Made by a program: the position numbers and the translations under genes. Positions 33,765 through 44,628 of a DNA stretch of 64,000 nt are shown here, in pieces. Origin of the DNA: Zingiber officinale (taxonomy: Eukaryota; Streptophyta; Magnoliopsida; Zingiberales; Zingiberaceae); the NCBI RefSeq assembly GCF_018446385.1, contig NC_055990.1, forward strand, positions 25,159,726 to 25,223,725, in the 5' to 3' direction. Below the pieces are notes generated by a model. It saw only the letters and a list, made by a program, of their open reading frames with translations, searched no databases and was not told the origin of the DNA. Positions within the stretch are counted from its first letter, which is position 1, and each line of letters starts with the position of its first letter.

Positions 33765-34257
33765 TTATTTTTATTTTTCAGGGTTTTTGTTGTTGCGGGT
33801 GCGAAGATTTTCTGTGCAAGCGTGATGTTTCATGATCGTAATTTTTAGGGGAGTGGGAAGCTTGGTGAGGGCTGCTCGTGGTTTAGGGTTTACTGCTTTT
33901 ATGGATAGATCTCATAGTAGAGTAATTCCAAGTCATTTGAGGATCGAGAGTGTGGAGGCTGTCATCTTGGATTTACTAGAACCTCTCCTGACGAGGGGAG
34001 CTTAATATCTTCCTCTCTTCTATGTCCTAGATTACCCTAAAATTGTGAAGCGCGAGCAAAATGATGTTATGCCGACCTAGTGCAAGCAATGCTATTATAC
34101 TGAGTTTTACTCAGATCACGGTACTTTTGTCTCTTTAATTTCATCATTGGTTGCTATTTCATGATGCAATGTTGTCACTTTTTAATGTTGTGGTGTACGA
34201 AACTCTTAGCAGAATTCAGTAAAGATTGAAAATTTTGGTTTCTTTTGTTCTTTCTAG
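33301..34257 (+). promoter_or_regulatory. Leader and unresolved first exon region of the leishmanolysin-like gene
   Basis: A GC- and CT-rich block (33310-33700) has the look of a 5' UTR or first exon, followed by an intron-like T-rich stretch with a TTTA microsatellite (about 33733-33770). The next exon starts after TTCTTTCTAG at 34258 and reads IFFLLVSFGRTSAES, the end of a signal peptide. The start codon must therefore lie upstream. ATGGGG followed by GTAAAG at 33651 is one candidate giving a very short first exon, but I cannot confirm it. Confidence 0.4.
33733..33770. repeat. TTTA microsatellite
   Basis: About nine uninterrupted TTTA units in the putative first intron of the leishmanolysin-like gene; likely length-polymorphic. 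Confidence 0.9.
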
Positions 34258-37200
34258 ATATTTTTCCTTCTGGTGAGTTTTGGAAGAACTAGTGCAGAAT
34301 CCCATAATAATTATCCATATCTTCGGCAAAATTTGGAAACTGTGGAGGGAGATGCTTATCTCATGCACTCATGCATCCATGATGAGATACTTCATCAGAG
34401 GCGCCGCCCTGGTCGAAAAGAGTACTCAGTTACTCCACAAGTTTACCATGAACATAGTTTCTCAAGATCACAACATAGTGGTAGAAGAGCTTTGCTTCAG
34501 GTGTCTAAACCACCTACATTACAAAAGGATTCAAAACAGCCTATCAGGATATATTTAAATTATGATGCTGTGGGTCATTCTTATGATAGGGATTGCTTAA
34601 ATGTTGGAGATCTTGTGAAGGTAATCTGTTAAAGTAAAATAAATCGCTCAATTATGGACAATGAGTTCCTGTATTTTATAAGCATGAACCATTCTCTGGT
34701 CTTGGTGTTATTTCAGCTTGGTGAACCTTCTACAACATCAGTTCCAAGAAGCTCTGTGTGCACCCCTAATGGAGATAGGCCAGTATTTGCAGATTGTTGG
34801 TACAACTGCACATTGGAAGATATTTCAGGGGAAGATAAGAAGCAGCGTCTTAAGAAGGTATGGATTATAGCATATTGGTTCTTAGTCTGTATTAAACAAA
34901 ATGCACATCATTGGTATGTTGTTTGTACTCATTTGAGATGCCTAGATCTTTGTCTGTTGCTAAGTTTGATAGGGTGAATTACTTGACTTCTTTGTTCTGA
35001 TGTTTACTGTCTCCACCATGCTATTTCTATTCCTTTTCCATTCATAATTTTTTTAAAAAATAATTCCTTTATAAATGCTGATCAGGCACTAGGACAAACA
35101 GCAGAGTGGTTCAGAAGAGCTTTAGCAGTCGAACCTGTTAAGGGGAACTTGAGATTAAGTGGATATTCTGCATGTGGGCAGGATGGCGGTGTGCAACTTC
35201 CACATGAATATGTTGAAGGTGCCCTCATTTCTGGATTGTTTTCGGCTCTGCTATAGATTGTTACTCCATCATTCAAATCTTTTGTTTTCTGCTATATAAT
35301 TGCTCTATAGATTGTTATTCCAGTACTCAAATATTTTATCTTTTTCTATATAATTTCTCTAGAGATTGTTACTCCAGTACTCAAATCTTTTATTTTTTGC
35401 TATAATTTCTCTACGCCATGCAGATGGTGTTGCTGGCACAGACCTAGTTCTCTTGGTAACAACTAGACCCACAACTGGCAACACTCTTGCATGGGCAGTG
35501 GCATGTGAGCGAGATCAATGGGGGCGTGCTATTGCTGGTGCTTTTTTCTACCATATTTGCTGGAAGTTAATGAAAGTTTACCTGCTATTACTGCCATATA
35601 TACCAATTAAGTTTATCCTTCAATGATTTGTAGGTCATGTAAATGTCGCTCCTCGTCATTTAACAGCTGAGGCTGAAACATTGCTTTCAGCCACATTGAT
35701 ACACGAGGTTAGTAAATGCTTTACAATTCTGCTACTTCTATTACTGCCTTCTTTCATTATGCTTGGTGGCAACTGAAGGACATTTTTCTTCAAAGGTGAT
35801 GCATGTTTTAGGTTTTGACCCTCATGCCTTTGCACATTTCCATGATGAACGAAAGAGAAGGCGTAGCCAGGTATCAATTTGCAGTTTGTCATCACAACTT
35901 ATTCCTCCTGTTACCTTATACATAGCTTCTGACTACTTTTTTTTTTTTTGTCTCTGTAACTATCCTTTCAGGTCACTGTGCAAGTTATGGATGAGAAGCT
36001 TGGTCGTGCGGTTACACGTATTGCCCTGCCCCGAGTTGTTATGCATGCTAGATACCATTATGGGGTAAGTTGCACCAAACTGTTATATTCATTATGTATT
36101 TGGACTATGATAATTAGTTTAGCATTGAAACTTGAGATTGCATTTTTTATTGGCTTGATGCTTATTATTGTTTGGTAGGCATTTTCTGAAAATTTTACTG
36201 GCTTAGAGTTAGAAGATGGAGGTGGTCGTGGTACATCAGGTAATTTCTTTTGAATAAAAAAAACATCTAGTTAAATTGCCATATTGAAAGTTCAACTAAT
36301 TTCCTTTCCATTATGACTAACTGATGTGTGTTTCATGATCAGGTTCTCATTGGGAGAAAAGACTTTTGATGAATGAAATTATGACAGGATCCGTCGATAC
36401 AAGATCTGTGGTTTCAGAAATGACCTTGGCTTTATTAGAGGATAGTGGATGGTACCAGGCTAATTATAGCATAGCTGAGCGCCTTGATTGGGGTAGGAAT
36501 CAAGGAACTGAGTTTATTACGTCTCCTTGCAATCATTGGAAGGGGGCATACCAATGTAACACAACTCAGTTGTCTGGCTGTACATACAACAGGGAGGCTG
36601 AAGGATATTGTCCTATTGTAAGTTATAATGGAGATTTGCCTAAATGGGCTCAATATTTTCCACAAGCTAATAAAGGTAAGCTTGGATTCTAGTTAGTGTC
36701 TGATCGTTAAAGTTGAAACACAGCCTCTTTGTATCTTCATTTCATTCCCAGAATATAACTTCTCTTTAAGTCTGCACATTTTGTCGTGACAATATTCATA
36801 TTTATCTGGGTTCTATACCACTATCATTGTTGTCATATTTGTTGTTCCAAGGTCTTCCATTTTGACATGGCACTTTGGCATTAGCTATTACATATTGCAA
36901 AACCTGTAGCAATTTCTCTCTACCTTCTGTTTTTCTCGGTCAATTTTTAAGCTTTGTGAGCAATGATCAGCTCAATGATTTGACATAGAAAGTTGGTTTT
37001 GGCGTGTTGACCGCGTTCAATTCGCAGAACTTGTGGTGTTTTCCAGTGTTAGAGGAATAACCAAGAATTGTATAAGCTGAGTTATTCTGTAGATCAAGTG
37101 TGTAATATTTAGAATAGGGAAGGGACTTTAAATACAACAATAAGGAATGATTGATGAATGGTTCAAAGGTAAAAATAGGCAAATAATCCATTTCTTCTCT

Positions 37201-39875
37201 AGCCTGAAATGGATTTCCTTCTTCATTTTTTAATAGATTCAACAAAAAAAAAAGAAAAAGATATTGAATGAACTATAATTGTCTATCCTTGAGTATGATT
37301 TGCTTTAGTGCACCCAGGCTCATAATCTATAGTTTATGATAACAACTAAAATCATTCTTTGTTACCTTCATATGGGGTATAGATATGAGCTTTTGTCTGA
37401 TTGAATTTCTTATAATATTTACTCATATTCAGGTGGTCAATCATCATTGGCAGACTATTGCACATATTTTGTTGCCTATTCTGACGGTTCTTGCACAGAC
37501 ACTAGTAGTGCACGTGCTCCTGATAGAATGTTGGGCGAGGCTCGAGGAAGTAACTCAAGGTGAGACTAAAATTTAGCACTAACTTCAATAGAATAATAAC
37601 AAGGTTTGTGGAACAAACAAAACCCATACATGAAGCAATTTGAAGACAAACTTAAGGCAAAATTAAGTTCTTGATCTTATTCTAACATGCTAATTGTCCG
37701 TGAAGGTGCATGGCTTCATCATTGGTACGCACAGGCTTTGTTAGGGGATCTATGACTCAGGGAAATGGTTGTTATCAACATAGATGTGCAAATAACACAC
37801 TAGAGGTAATTGGCATTCATGTTAAATCCTTTTGTTGGATTTCATGAATATTAGCAAGATAGCATTATTATTCTCTTTGATTCAAGGTGTAACGTTTATC
37901 AGTTTGAAGCCCATGATAAATATATAGCCTTTTTGGCATATTATGTTGTTTTGCCTTGTTCAATCATAGTATTGTTTTGAGTTGGATTATTCCTTAGCAA
38001 TTCTGCAGAAGCTTCTTTTTCTGTATAAAAGTAAAAGGATAAAGTGGCTAAACCATGGTGGGTGGTCATTTATCTATTTCTTCCTTTCTGGTAAAGTTAT
38101 TCTGAATCTAGCTGAATCAGTTTTTATATTGACATGGACAAATTTGAATCATTTTCTTGCTCTGATGATATTTCATCATAAAACCAGCTTTAGTGTTGCA
38201 ATTTCGTATTTCTTTCCTTCTCATATCCCTCTTTTAATTCTTTGTGCAATAAATTTAATCTAATTTGTGGACTTTGCTTACAGATGGCTTAGCAATCTGT
38301 TGTAGATTAGATCTTAATTTTATCTTATATCTATTATATAGGTTGCTGTGGATGGTATTTGGAAGGCATGCCTACAGGCTGGTGGTCCTGTTCAGTTCCA
38401 AGGATTTAGTGGTAAGTTCTCGGTCATTTAAAAAACACTTAATATGAGATATATGCAGACCTTCCTCTCATATAAGCGTTTGATGCTGCAGGTGAGTTGA
38501 TATGCCCACCCTATCATGAGTTGTGCCGTGGCGTACCTATGTCTGTAAACAGCCCATGTCCTGGTTATTGTAGTTTTAATGGTGATTGCATTAATGGGCA
38601 GTGCCATTGCTTTCTTGGTTTTCATGGCGAGAATTGCGGTGAAAGTGAGTTAACATGATTTAGCAGCTTAATTATTTTTAATCTATTTGTGGTGTCTTTA
38701 CTTAATGACATTTATCCTTCATCAGCAACATAATCATTGCCAAATACTTTGGGCTTGGATTTGTAGTAAGGAAAAGTTTCTTGTTAGTAATTATCGAGGA
38801 ATGTTTGTCTTTCCACAGGATCATGTCCAGGAAACTGTAGTGGACATGGTACCTGCCATCCAAATGGGATCTGTGAATGCGAAAATGGTCAGACTGGCAT
38901 CGATTGCTCTACTGGTACTTTATGGAATCCCCTCTTCATATTCACTTCCGATATACTTAATTTATTTTTCTATTTCTGCACATTAGTAATGTAACGCCAT
39001 CTTGTCAAACAAAACGATGTGCTAAATTGCTCATCCGAATTTTGCAGCTGTATGTGATGAGCAGTGCAGTCGCCATGGAGGAGTATGCGACAATGGTGTG
39101 TGTGAATTCCGCTGCTCTGATTACGCCGGCTATACTTGCCAGAATAGCTCATCGTTGCTGCCTAGCCTTTCTCTCTGTGGTGACGTACTAGTTCAGGATG
39201 TATTTGGGCAACACTGTGCACCAAGTGAGCTGAGCATACTGCAGCAGCTGGAAGCTGCCGTTGTAATGCCAAACTACAACCGCTTGATGCCCAGCATTCA
39301 CTCACTCTTTAGCATCCTTGACAACAGCTACTGTGCTGCAGCAGCCAAGCGACTCGCCTGCTGGGTATGTTTTTTGTGCCTAATTATTTTCTTATTTCTT
39401 TCAATTGTATATTGGTTGTTTATAACCTTACGTGCAGTTTAGCAAGTTCTTACATGGATTCCCTAGCTTTTATCAAGTATTGCTTCAAAACTCTTCTATT
39501 TGTGTTCTTCTCATAACTTTCGTTAGATTTTTGGAATTCAGTTCGACTTTACATTGTGCATTTATGAGTTGTTTGTTCGAATCATCGATTTGACATCACT
39601 TTACCAGCTGAGTACAACCGGTTCCAATCTTTACTCATTTTGTGTCGTAGATTTCTATCCAACGTTGCGATAAGGATGGAGATAATAGGCTTCGGGTGTG
39701 CCACTCTGCATGCCAGTCCTACAATGAAGCATGCGGAGCAGCACTCGACTGCTTGGACCAGACTCTGTTTAGCAGCGAGGAAAGTGAGGGCCAGTGCACC
39801 GGTTTTGGTGATACAGTGCCATGGTGGATTCGTCGCTTTGGGAATCTCTACTTGCAAAGACGACGAAAACTTTAA
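34258..39875 (+). CDS. Leishmanolysin-like zinc metalloprotease (peptidase family M8), 824 aa plus an unresolved first exon
   Basis: Exons seen: 34258-34620, 34717-34857, 35086-35218, 35424-35537, 35634-35707, 35796-35870, 35972-36064, 36179-36239, 36343-36675, 37433-37559, 37706-37805, 38342-38411, 38492-38644, 38819-38914, 39048-39364, 39651-39875. All junctions keep phase. Family M8 proteases (GP63 type) are secreted or surface zinc enzymes. After the signal-peptide end (IFFLLVS) comes HSCIHDEILHQRRRPGRK, near the start of the family's conserved region. The catalytic HEVMHVLGFD lies at residues 274-283 of this numbering and is split by an intron between E and V. The third zinc ligand (SHWEKR) and NEIMTG Met-turn follow in the ninth exon listed. 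Cysteine-rich EGF-like modules (CPGYCSFNGDCINGQCHC, CPGNCSGHGTC, CSRHGGVCDNGVC) fill the C-terminal part. Length suits the single-copy plant homologue, whose substrate is unknown to me. Confidence 0.9.
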
Positions 39876-40629
39876 AGTTCTAGTTATTGGTTTTTGGTGT
39901 CTGCTGTTTACTCTTTTCATCAGTGTATTTGTTTTAGGATCCATCATTGCCTATGTTTTGCATGGCAAGGTTAATCGATTAGGGTTGTAATTTCACCCAA
40001 ACAAAATGGAATCAATTAGGACTCATGGGTGTGTCTATGACTTAGTCGGGTTAAAACAATACTGGGGCTTGTTCGAAGAATTAAGCCCCGATCACCTTGA
40101 AAATGTTTTAAGGATTGTTGAGTTAACATGTGAGGGAAGGGGGGAAATTTATAATTGTATTTATTGTGCCCCCTGTTTCTAATTAATTGTACTTTGATAA
40201 TGATTTTCTTGTCTTTTTATTACTGTGATAATTTGATAAATGCATTGGTTTATTTAGGACAAACTTACTGACAACAAATTTCATTTCCTTTATTGTCAGA
40301 TTTTAATAAAAATTCGACCTTTTAGGTTTTTTATGTTTTTTGGTTTTATATCTTCAAATTTTAGACAAAGAAAAAAAAATGGTAAACAATAATATTTATT
40401 TTTGTTTTTTTACTTTATAAATAAAAGCTTGAGGATGCATTATCCAGAGCCCCATCGGTTTGGATGTTCTAAAAAAAGATAAAAGAAATTCAAATTTTGA
40501 TTTTGGGGTGAGTCAAATGGAGAAATAACACCTGGCTACGTAACTACGCGTTAGCCGACGGTTTGGCCATTTCAGTAGGGAGATCGGTCGACCTTGGTCT
40601 CCTCAGTGTTCCCACTCGCCACATCGTCC
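39876..40629. other. 3' region of the leishmanolysin-like gene and spacer
   Basis: The first part is likely 3' UTR. In another frame, 39870-39988 reads as a strongly hydrophobic peptide (VLVIGFWCLLFTLFISVF), but the gene's own frame stops at 39873-39875. The rest is AT-rich with no gene. Confidence 0.45.
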
Positions 40630-40630
40630 G

Positions 40631-40639
40631 CTATAAATA
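40631..40639 (+). promoter_or_regulatory. TATA box
   Basis: CTATAAATA lies about 30 bases before a CT-rich leader and 270 bases before the ATG at 40901, the right order for a plant promoter. It is in front of the zinc-finger gene remnant. Confidence 0.55.
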
Positions 40640-40900
40640 CCCAGTCTGCTACTTGAACCGGTTGTCGGAGCCTTTGCACCTAGAGAAGGCGAGGGCGCCT
40701 CTGCTTCCAGCTTTTACTCCGTCAGGATTCGAGCTCTCGGTAATACGAACTTTCTCTCAATCTTCTTTTTTCATCTTAATTTTCAGATCCACTTCGTTTG
40801 CTTCGGATCTTAGTAATTTGTTCTTGACCATCTATCGTTTAGGGCGTTTTTCTGGAGACTGTCAAACAGAGATTTGCAACACGAGTTTGCTTCTTCCAGC

Positions 40901-41480
40901 AATGGCAACTGCGGCCTCTTCAAGCCCACGTCTGCGCCGTTCTCTTTCCAGATCGCCGATCTCTTTCTCTTTCTTGCTTCAGCAGTGAGCAGTGACGGTA
41001 ATCTCTCCTACCCGTCCTCCATGCCTTCGGAATACTCCTTCCACTTCTCCCCTCTGCTACCTGCTTCTGGCTCCGCGTCTATCTTCCTTTCTCAGATCTC
41101 CATTGGCAATCAGCCAGCGAGTGTCGCTTCTACCTTTCCGCAGATGATCGAGCGCTAGCTACGACATCTGCTTCTCTCCTCCGCGATGCCGCCGACGAGG
41201 TGGAATGCCTCCTCCTGGAGAACGCCTAAATCCGTACTGCTTCCGACGGAGAGCTCTGTCCCGTCATCAGTGGATCCATCACCAGATCCACACGAGTGCC
41301 CTCGCAAAGGATAGTGAAGCCGGAGGAGAAGCTGGTCTCGCGACCCAATAACATCTCGATCCGGTCGAGCGGTACATGAGGTTGAATCAGAACGGGAGAT
41401 CCGGTTCATCTTCGAACCGGAAGTCCACAAGTGACAAGTGCCCTCTTCTCGCCTCCAAGCCTCCCATACTTTCCTCTGTG
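40901..41480 (+). pseudogene. Broken 5' part of a CCCH zinc-finger protein gene
   Basis: Starting at ATGGCAACTGCGGCC the first frame gives MATAASSSPRLRRSLSRSP and stops after 28 codons. A neighbouring frame continues with SYPSSMPSEYSFHFSPLL, and a third gives ASLLRDAADEVECLLLENA, a stop, then IVKPEEKLVSRPNNISIRSS. The words SLLRDLADEVECLLLENA and PKSISIRSSGYLK are, from memory, typical of the N-terminal region of plant tandem CCCH zinc-finger proteins (AtC3H14/15 group). Frameshifts and in-frame stops break it. The C-x8-C-x5-C-x3-H fingers that should follow are absent up to 41960. A TATA box and leader are still present, so this looks like a decayed or truncated gene duplicate rather than a processed copy. 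Confidence 0.45.
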
Positions 41481-41968
41481 AGTATGATTAACTATTCCCT
41501 GTTGACTAAAAAAACTAACTGCTCAAAAAAATTGCCTATGCTATTTGCTTCTCACTGATACATTTCCCATCATATGCTGGTAGTTTTATCTACTATGTCA
41601 TGATTTGATTTTTTTTTTTTTCGTTTTCTCGTACTGTTATCTACTATGTCGCATGGAATCATCACATCAAACAGCCTCTTTAGAACTGATCCCACAAGGG
41701 AGATAAATATAGATAGATACACAGTTAAAAACGCATAATCGAGACGTTAACTTCAGAAAATGACACTCCAAAGATCCCTGAACCTTTGCCCTCAACTGTA
41801 CTATCCGGGGACTGTTATCTACTATGTCATGATTGTAAACAACATGAATATGCCATCTTCATCTACAAGCTAATTATTTCTCATTAATTTCTTTAATTTT
41901 GTATTGTTACTATTTTACATTGAGTGGTTGCACAATATGTACATGAAGAAAATATATAGCATATTAAT
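41481..41968. other. Spacer between the zinc-finger remnant and WAKL gene ends
   Basis: AT-rich with short repeats of CTACTATGTC (41590, 41640, 41819). No coding potential was recognised; it probably includes the 3' UTR of the minus-strand kinase gene. Confidence 0.5.
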
Positions 41969-44628
41969 TTAATGTACTACGTTGCCCAACAAGCTGTGCG
42001 CCGACGGCGAGCCTTGTTCGCTCAACCACGGATCCTGCACCGACATCGGAGACTCCACGTTGACTTCGTCGACCATGCTCTTCACAAGCACCAGCCTCCG
42101 GGTCTTGCACGACGCCTGTGACGTCCTCTCCGCCATGCTGCTCGCTGGCGAAGAGCAGAACGACGAGGCCGTCGACAGGAACGTGAGGTCCTCCGTAGGG
42201 GCCCACCCGCTGAGCTTGATCTGCTCCAGCTCGTCCACCACCTCCGTCATCGACGGCCGCATGTCCCGGTGGAAGGCCAGGCACCGGAACGCCAGTTCCG
42301 CCACCTTGTGCACCGAGGCCAGCGTCCATGCGTCGCGGTGCGGCTCCAGGAACGGGTCCAAGATTTCGTCGACACGGCCGCGGCGGATGCGGTCGACGGC
42401 GAGCGCCGCCAGGTTGACCTCGCTCTGCGGCCGCCCCAAGTCGACGGCCTTCATCCCGGTGATGATCTCCATGAGCACGACGCCGAAGCTGTAGACGTCG
42501 CTCTTGTCGGAGAGGTGGCAGTTCTGGTGGTACTGCGGGTCGACGTAGCCCGGCGTCCCCTGCGGTGCGGTGGAGATGTGGGAGTGGAATGTGGCGGAAT
42601 CGGCGAGGCCCATGCGGGAGAGGCCGAAGTCGGCGACCTTGGAATGGAAAGCACTGTCGAGGAGGATGTTGCTGGACTTGATGTCACGGTGGAAGATGGG
42701 GGGACGGACGGCGGAATGGAGGTAGGCGATGGCCTTGGCGGTGTCGACGGCGATGTCAAGGCGGACGGTCCAGGGGAGGGGGGAACCGCGCTCGCGCTGC
42801 AGGTGCTGCGCCAGCGTGCCGCAGGCCATGTACTCGTACACCAGGATGAGCCCCTCGTGACTCTGCTCCACGCAGCAGCCGAGGAGGATAACCAGGTTGG
42901 GGTGGCTCACCGATGACAGCAGCTTGATCTCGTTCATGACCTGCTCAACGGTGTCGCCGTCTCGGTTCTTGATGCGCTTGACGGCGACCTGGCGTCCAGT
43001 GCTGCCGAGATAGCCGGAGTAAACGGTGCCGTAGGCGCCGGTGCCGAGGATGCGGTCAGGGGAGAAGCCGTCGGTGGCCTTCTCTATGTCCTTGTAGGAG
43101 TAAAGCGGGACGGTGCGGGAAGCCTCCGAGAAGAGGCGGCGCATGCTCTCGTGCTTCCGCGTCAGGGAAGTGCGCCGCCGGAGCCAGCAGCAGACGAGGA
43201 CAAGAGCCGCCGTCGTGGAAGCTCCAGCAATTCCTGAAATTAACGCGAGTTGCATCAATATAATCTAACACAATCAGTAACACAATACTACATAAGCTAG
43301 CAGAAACAAGGAAAATTACCACCAACAAGAGTGCGATATTTGCCGGTAGATCCACCACAGTCCCCTGTCACAAACTTTGTAGGATTGCACTTTTGATTGG
43401 AATTGGACACTGAAACAGTAGAATTATCCATGTTTACACTCGGAAAATAAAGATAATTCTTCTTTGTATCACGGACTCGCAATCAAAATTTGATCTTAGT
43501 TCTTAGTTATTACAACAAATTTGCTGCAAATGGTTAAATAAAGCATGAACAACTATCAATTGAAATTGCAGAATCAAAATGGAGACATCAGTTCCCACGA
43601 CCTCAAGTATGTATTTTTCTGCCTGGAAAGGTTATTGAAGCAAATAAACACCTCTGCTTAGTGCTTAGCAAATGCTTATTAAGGCATTTTGGCAATAACA
43701 GAAGTCGAGATGGGAGAAGATTGATTAACAATGCAAAGTCCGATCAGCAAAAGCTATTAGTAGAATTGTAAATTACTGGCATGCATACACACACATGTTT
43801 TGGAGCAAGCATTATCCATGATTTTTTTTTTTGTTCCTTTTTTGTTTATACTTTAAAGCAATCAGATGCGAGAACAGAAGAAGGATCATGCAAGAACAGA
43901 AGAAGGTTCATATCGTAGAGAAAATAGAGAGAAGAGAAGAAAGAACCACCTCGTTGACAACCTTTGCCTTCGACAAACCCGTCCCCTTGAAATCCCTCAC
44001 GGCACCTGCACCGGCAGGCCGACGAGCTGGGCCCCTGAACCCGTACCGACTCGATACTCGCGTCCGGTGAGCAGAGGCAAGGCCCCGGCAGCCACCACGC
44101 CAGCTCCGCCGTGTTGAACTCGACCGACATCACCGGCGATCCGTATGTGACCCCGGAGACGAAGAACACGCCGCAGCTGGAGGCGTTGACATCCTTCATG
44201 ATGTCGTGGGTGGCGTTGAGGAAGCAGGTGGTGTTTTCGTACCTGCCGCATGAATCGTCGATGAGCACGGACTCAGCGCGGCAGCTTCCCCCCGAGTCCC
44301 ACCGCGTGCAGTTGCGAAGCAGGAGAGCGGTCCGGTTGGTCAAGGCGAAGTTTGGGCCTATCAGGCTCCCGGCGGCCGACACGGAGCGGCTGCAGGAACG
44401 CGGTACGTCGACCCAGATAGCATCCTGGGTAAGGTTGCGACCGGCGAATTCACCGATGAGGAAGGGGGAAGCCGCGGAATCAGAGCAGTTCAAGCGAATC
44501 GAGCATCCGTCAGAGAAGCCGAAAGGGTAGGGGGCTGTGTAGCTGCCACAGGATTGGTTGCAACCTTCAGCGGAGGATAAGCCCAAGAGCCCGAAGAAGA
44601 AGAGGAGGACGGCGAACAAGCTAGGCAT
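41969..44628 (-). CDS. Wall-associated receptor kinase-like protein (WAKL14/WAKL20-like), 677 aa, 3 exons
   Basis: Exons on the minus strand are 44628-43950, 43409-43320 and 43233-41969, with phases 1 and 1 at the junctions. The product starts with a signal peptide (LFAVLLFFFGLLGLSSAEG). The extracellular GUB_WAK-type cysteine-rich region (about 22-200) begins CNQSCGSYTAPYPFGFSDGC. A partial EGF-like segment (CRCREGFQGDGFVEGKGCQR), a short hydrophobic membrane segment (about 257-274) and an RD-type Ser/Thr kinase follow. The kinase shows GTGAYGTVYSG, VAVKRIKN, HRDIKSSNILLD, DFGLSR, GTPGYVDPQYH and SDVYSFGVVLMEI, so all catalytic residues are present. WAK-like kinases sit in the plasma membrane and sense wall pectin or pathogen signals; the ligand here is unknown. 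Exons 1 and 3 are very GC-rich at third positions, unlike the other genes in the window. Confidence 0.93.

Noticed and set aside
42269-42916. 215-codon plus-strand ORF opposite the WAKL kinase domain
   Set aside because: It is the antisense shadow of GC-rich kinase codons; the minus strand shows every kinase motif and its peptide has no recognisable family.
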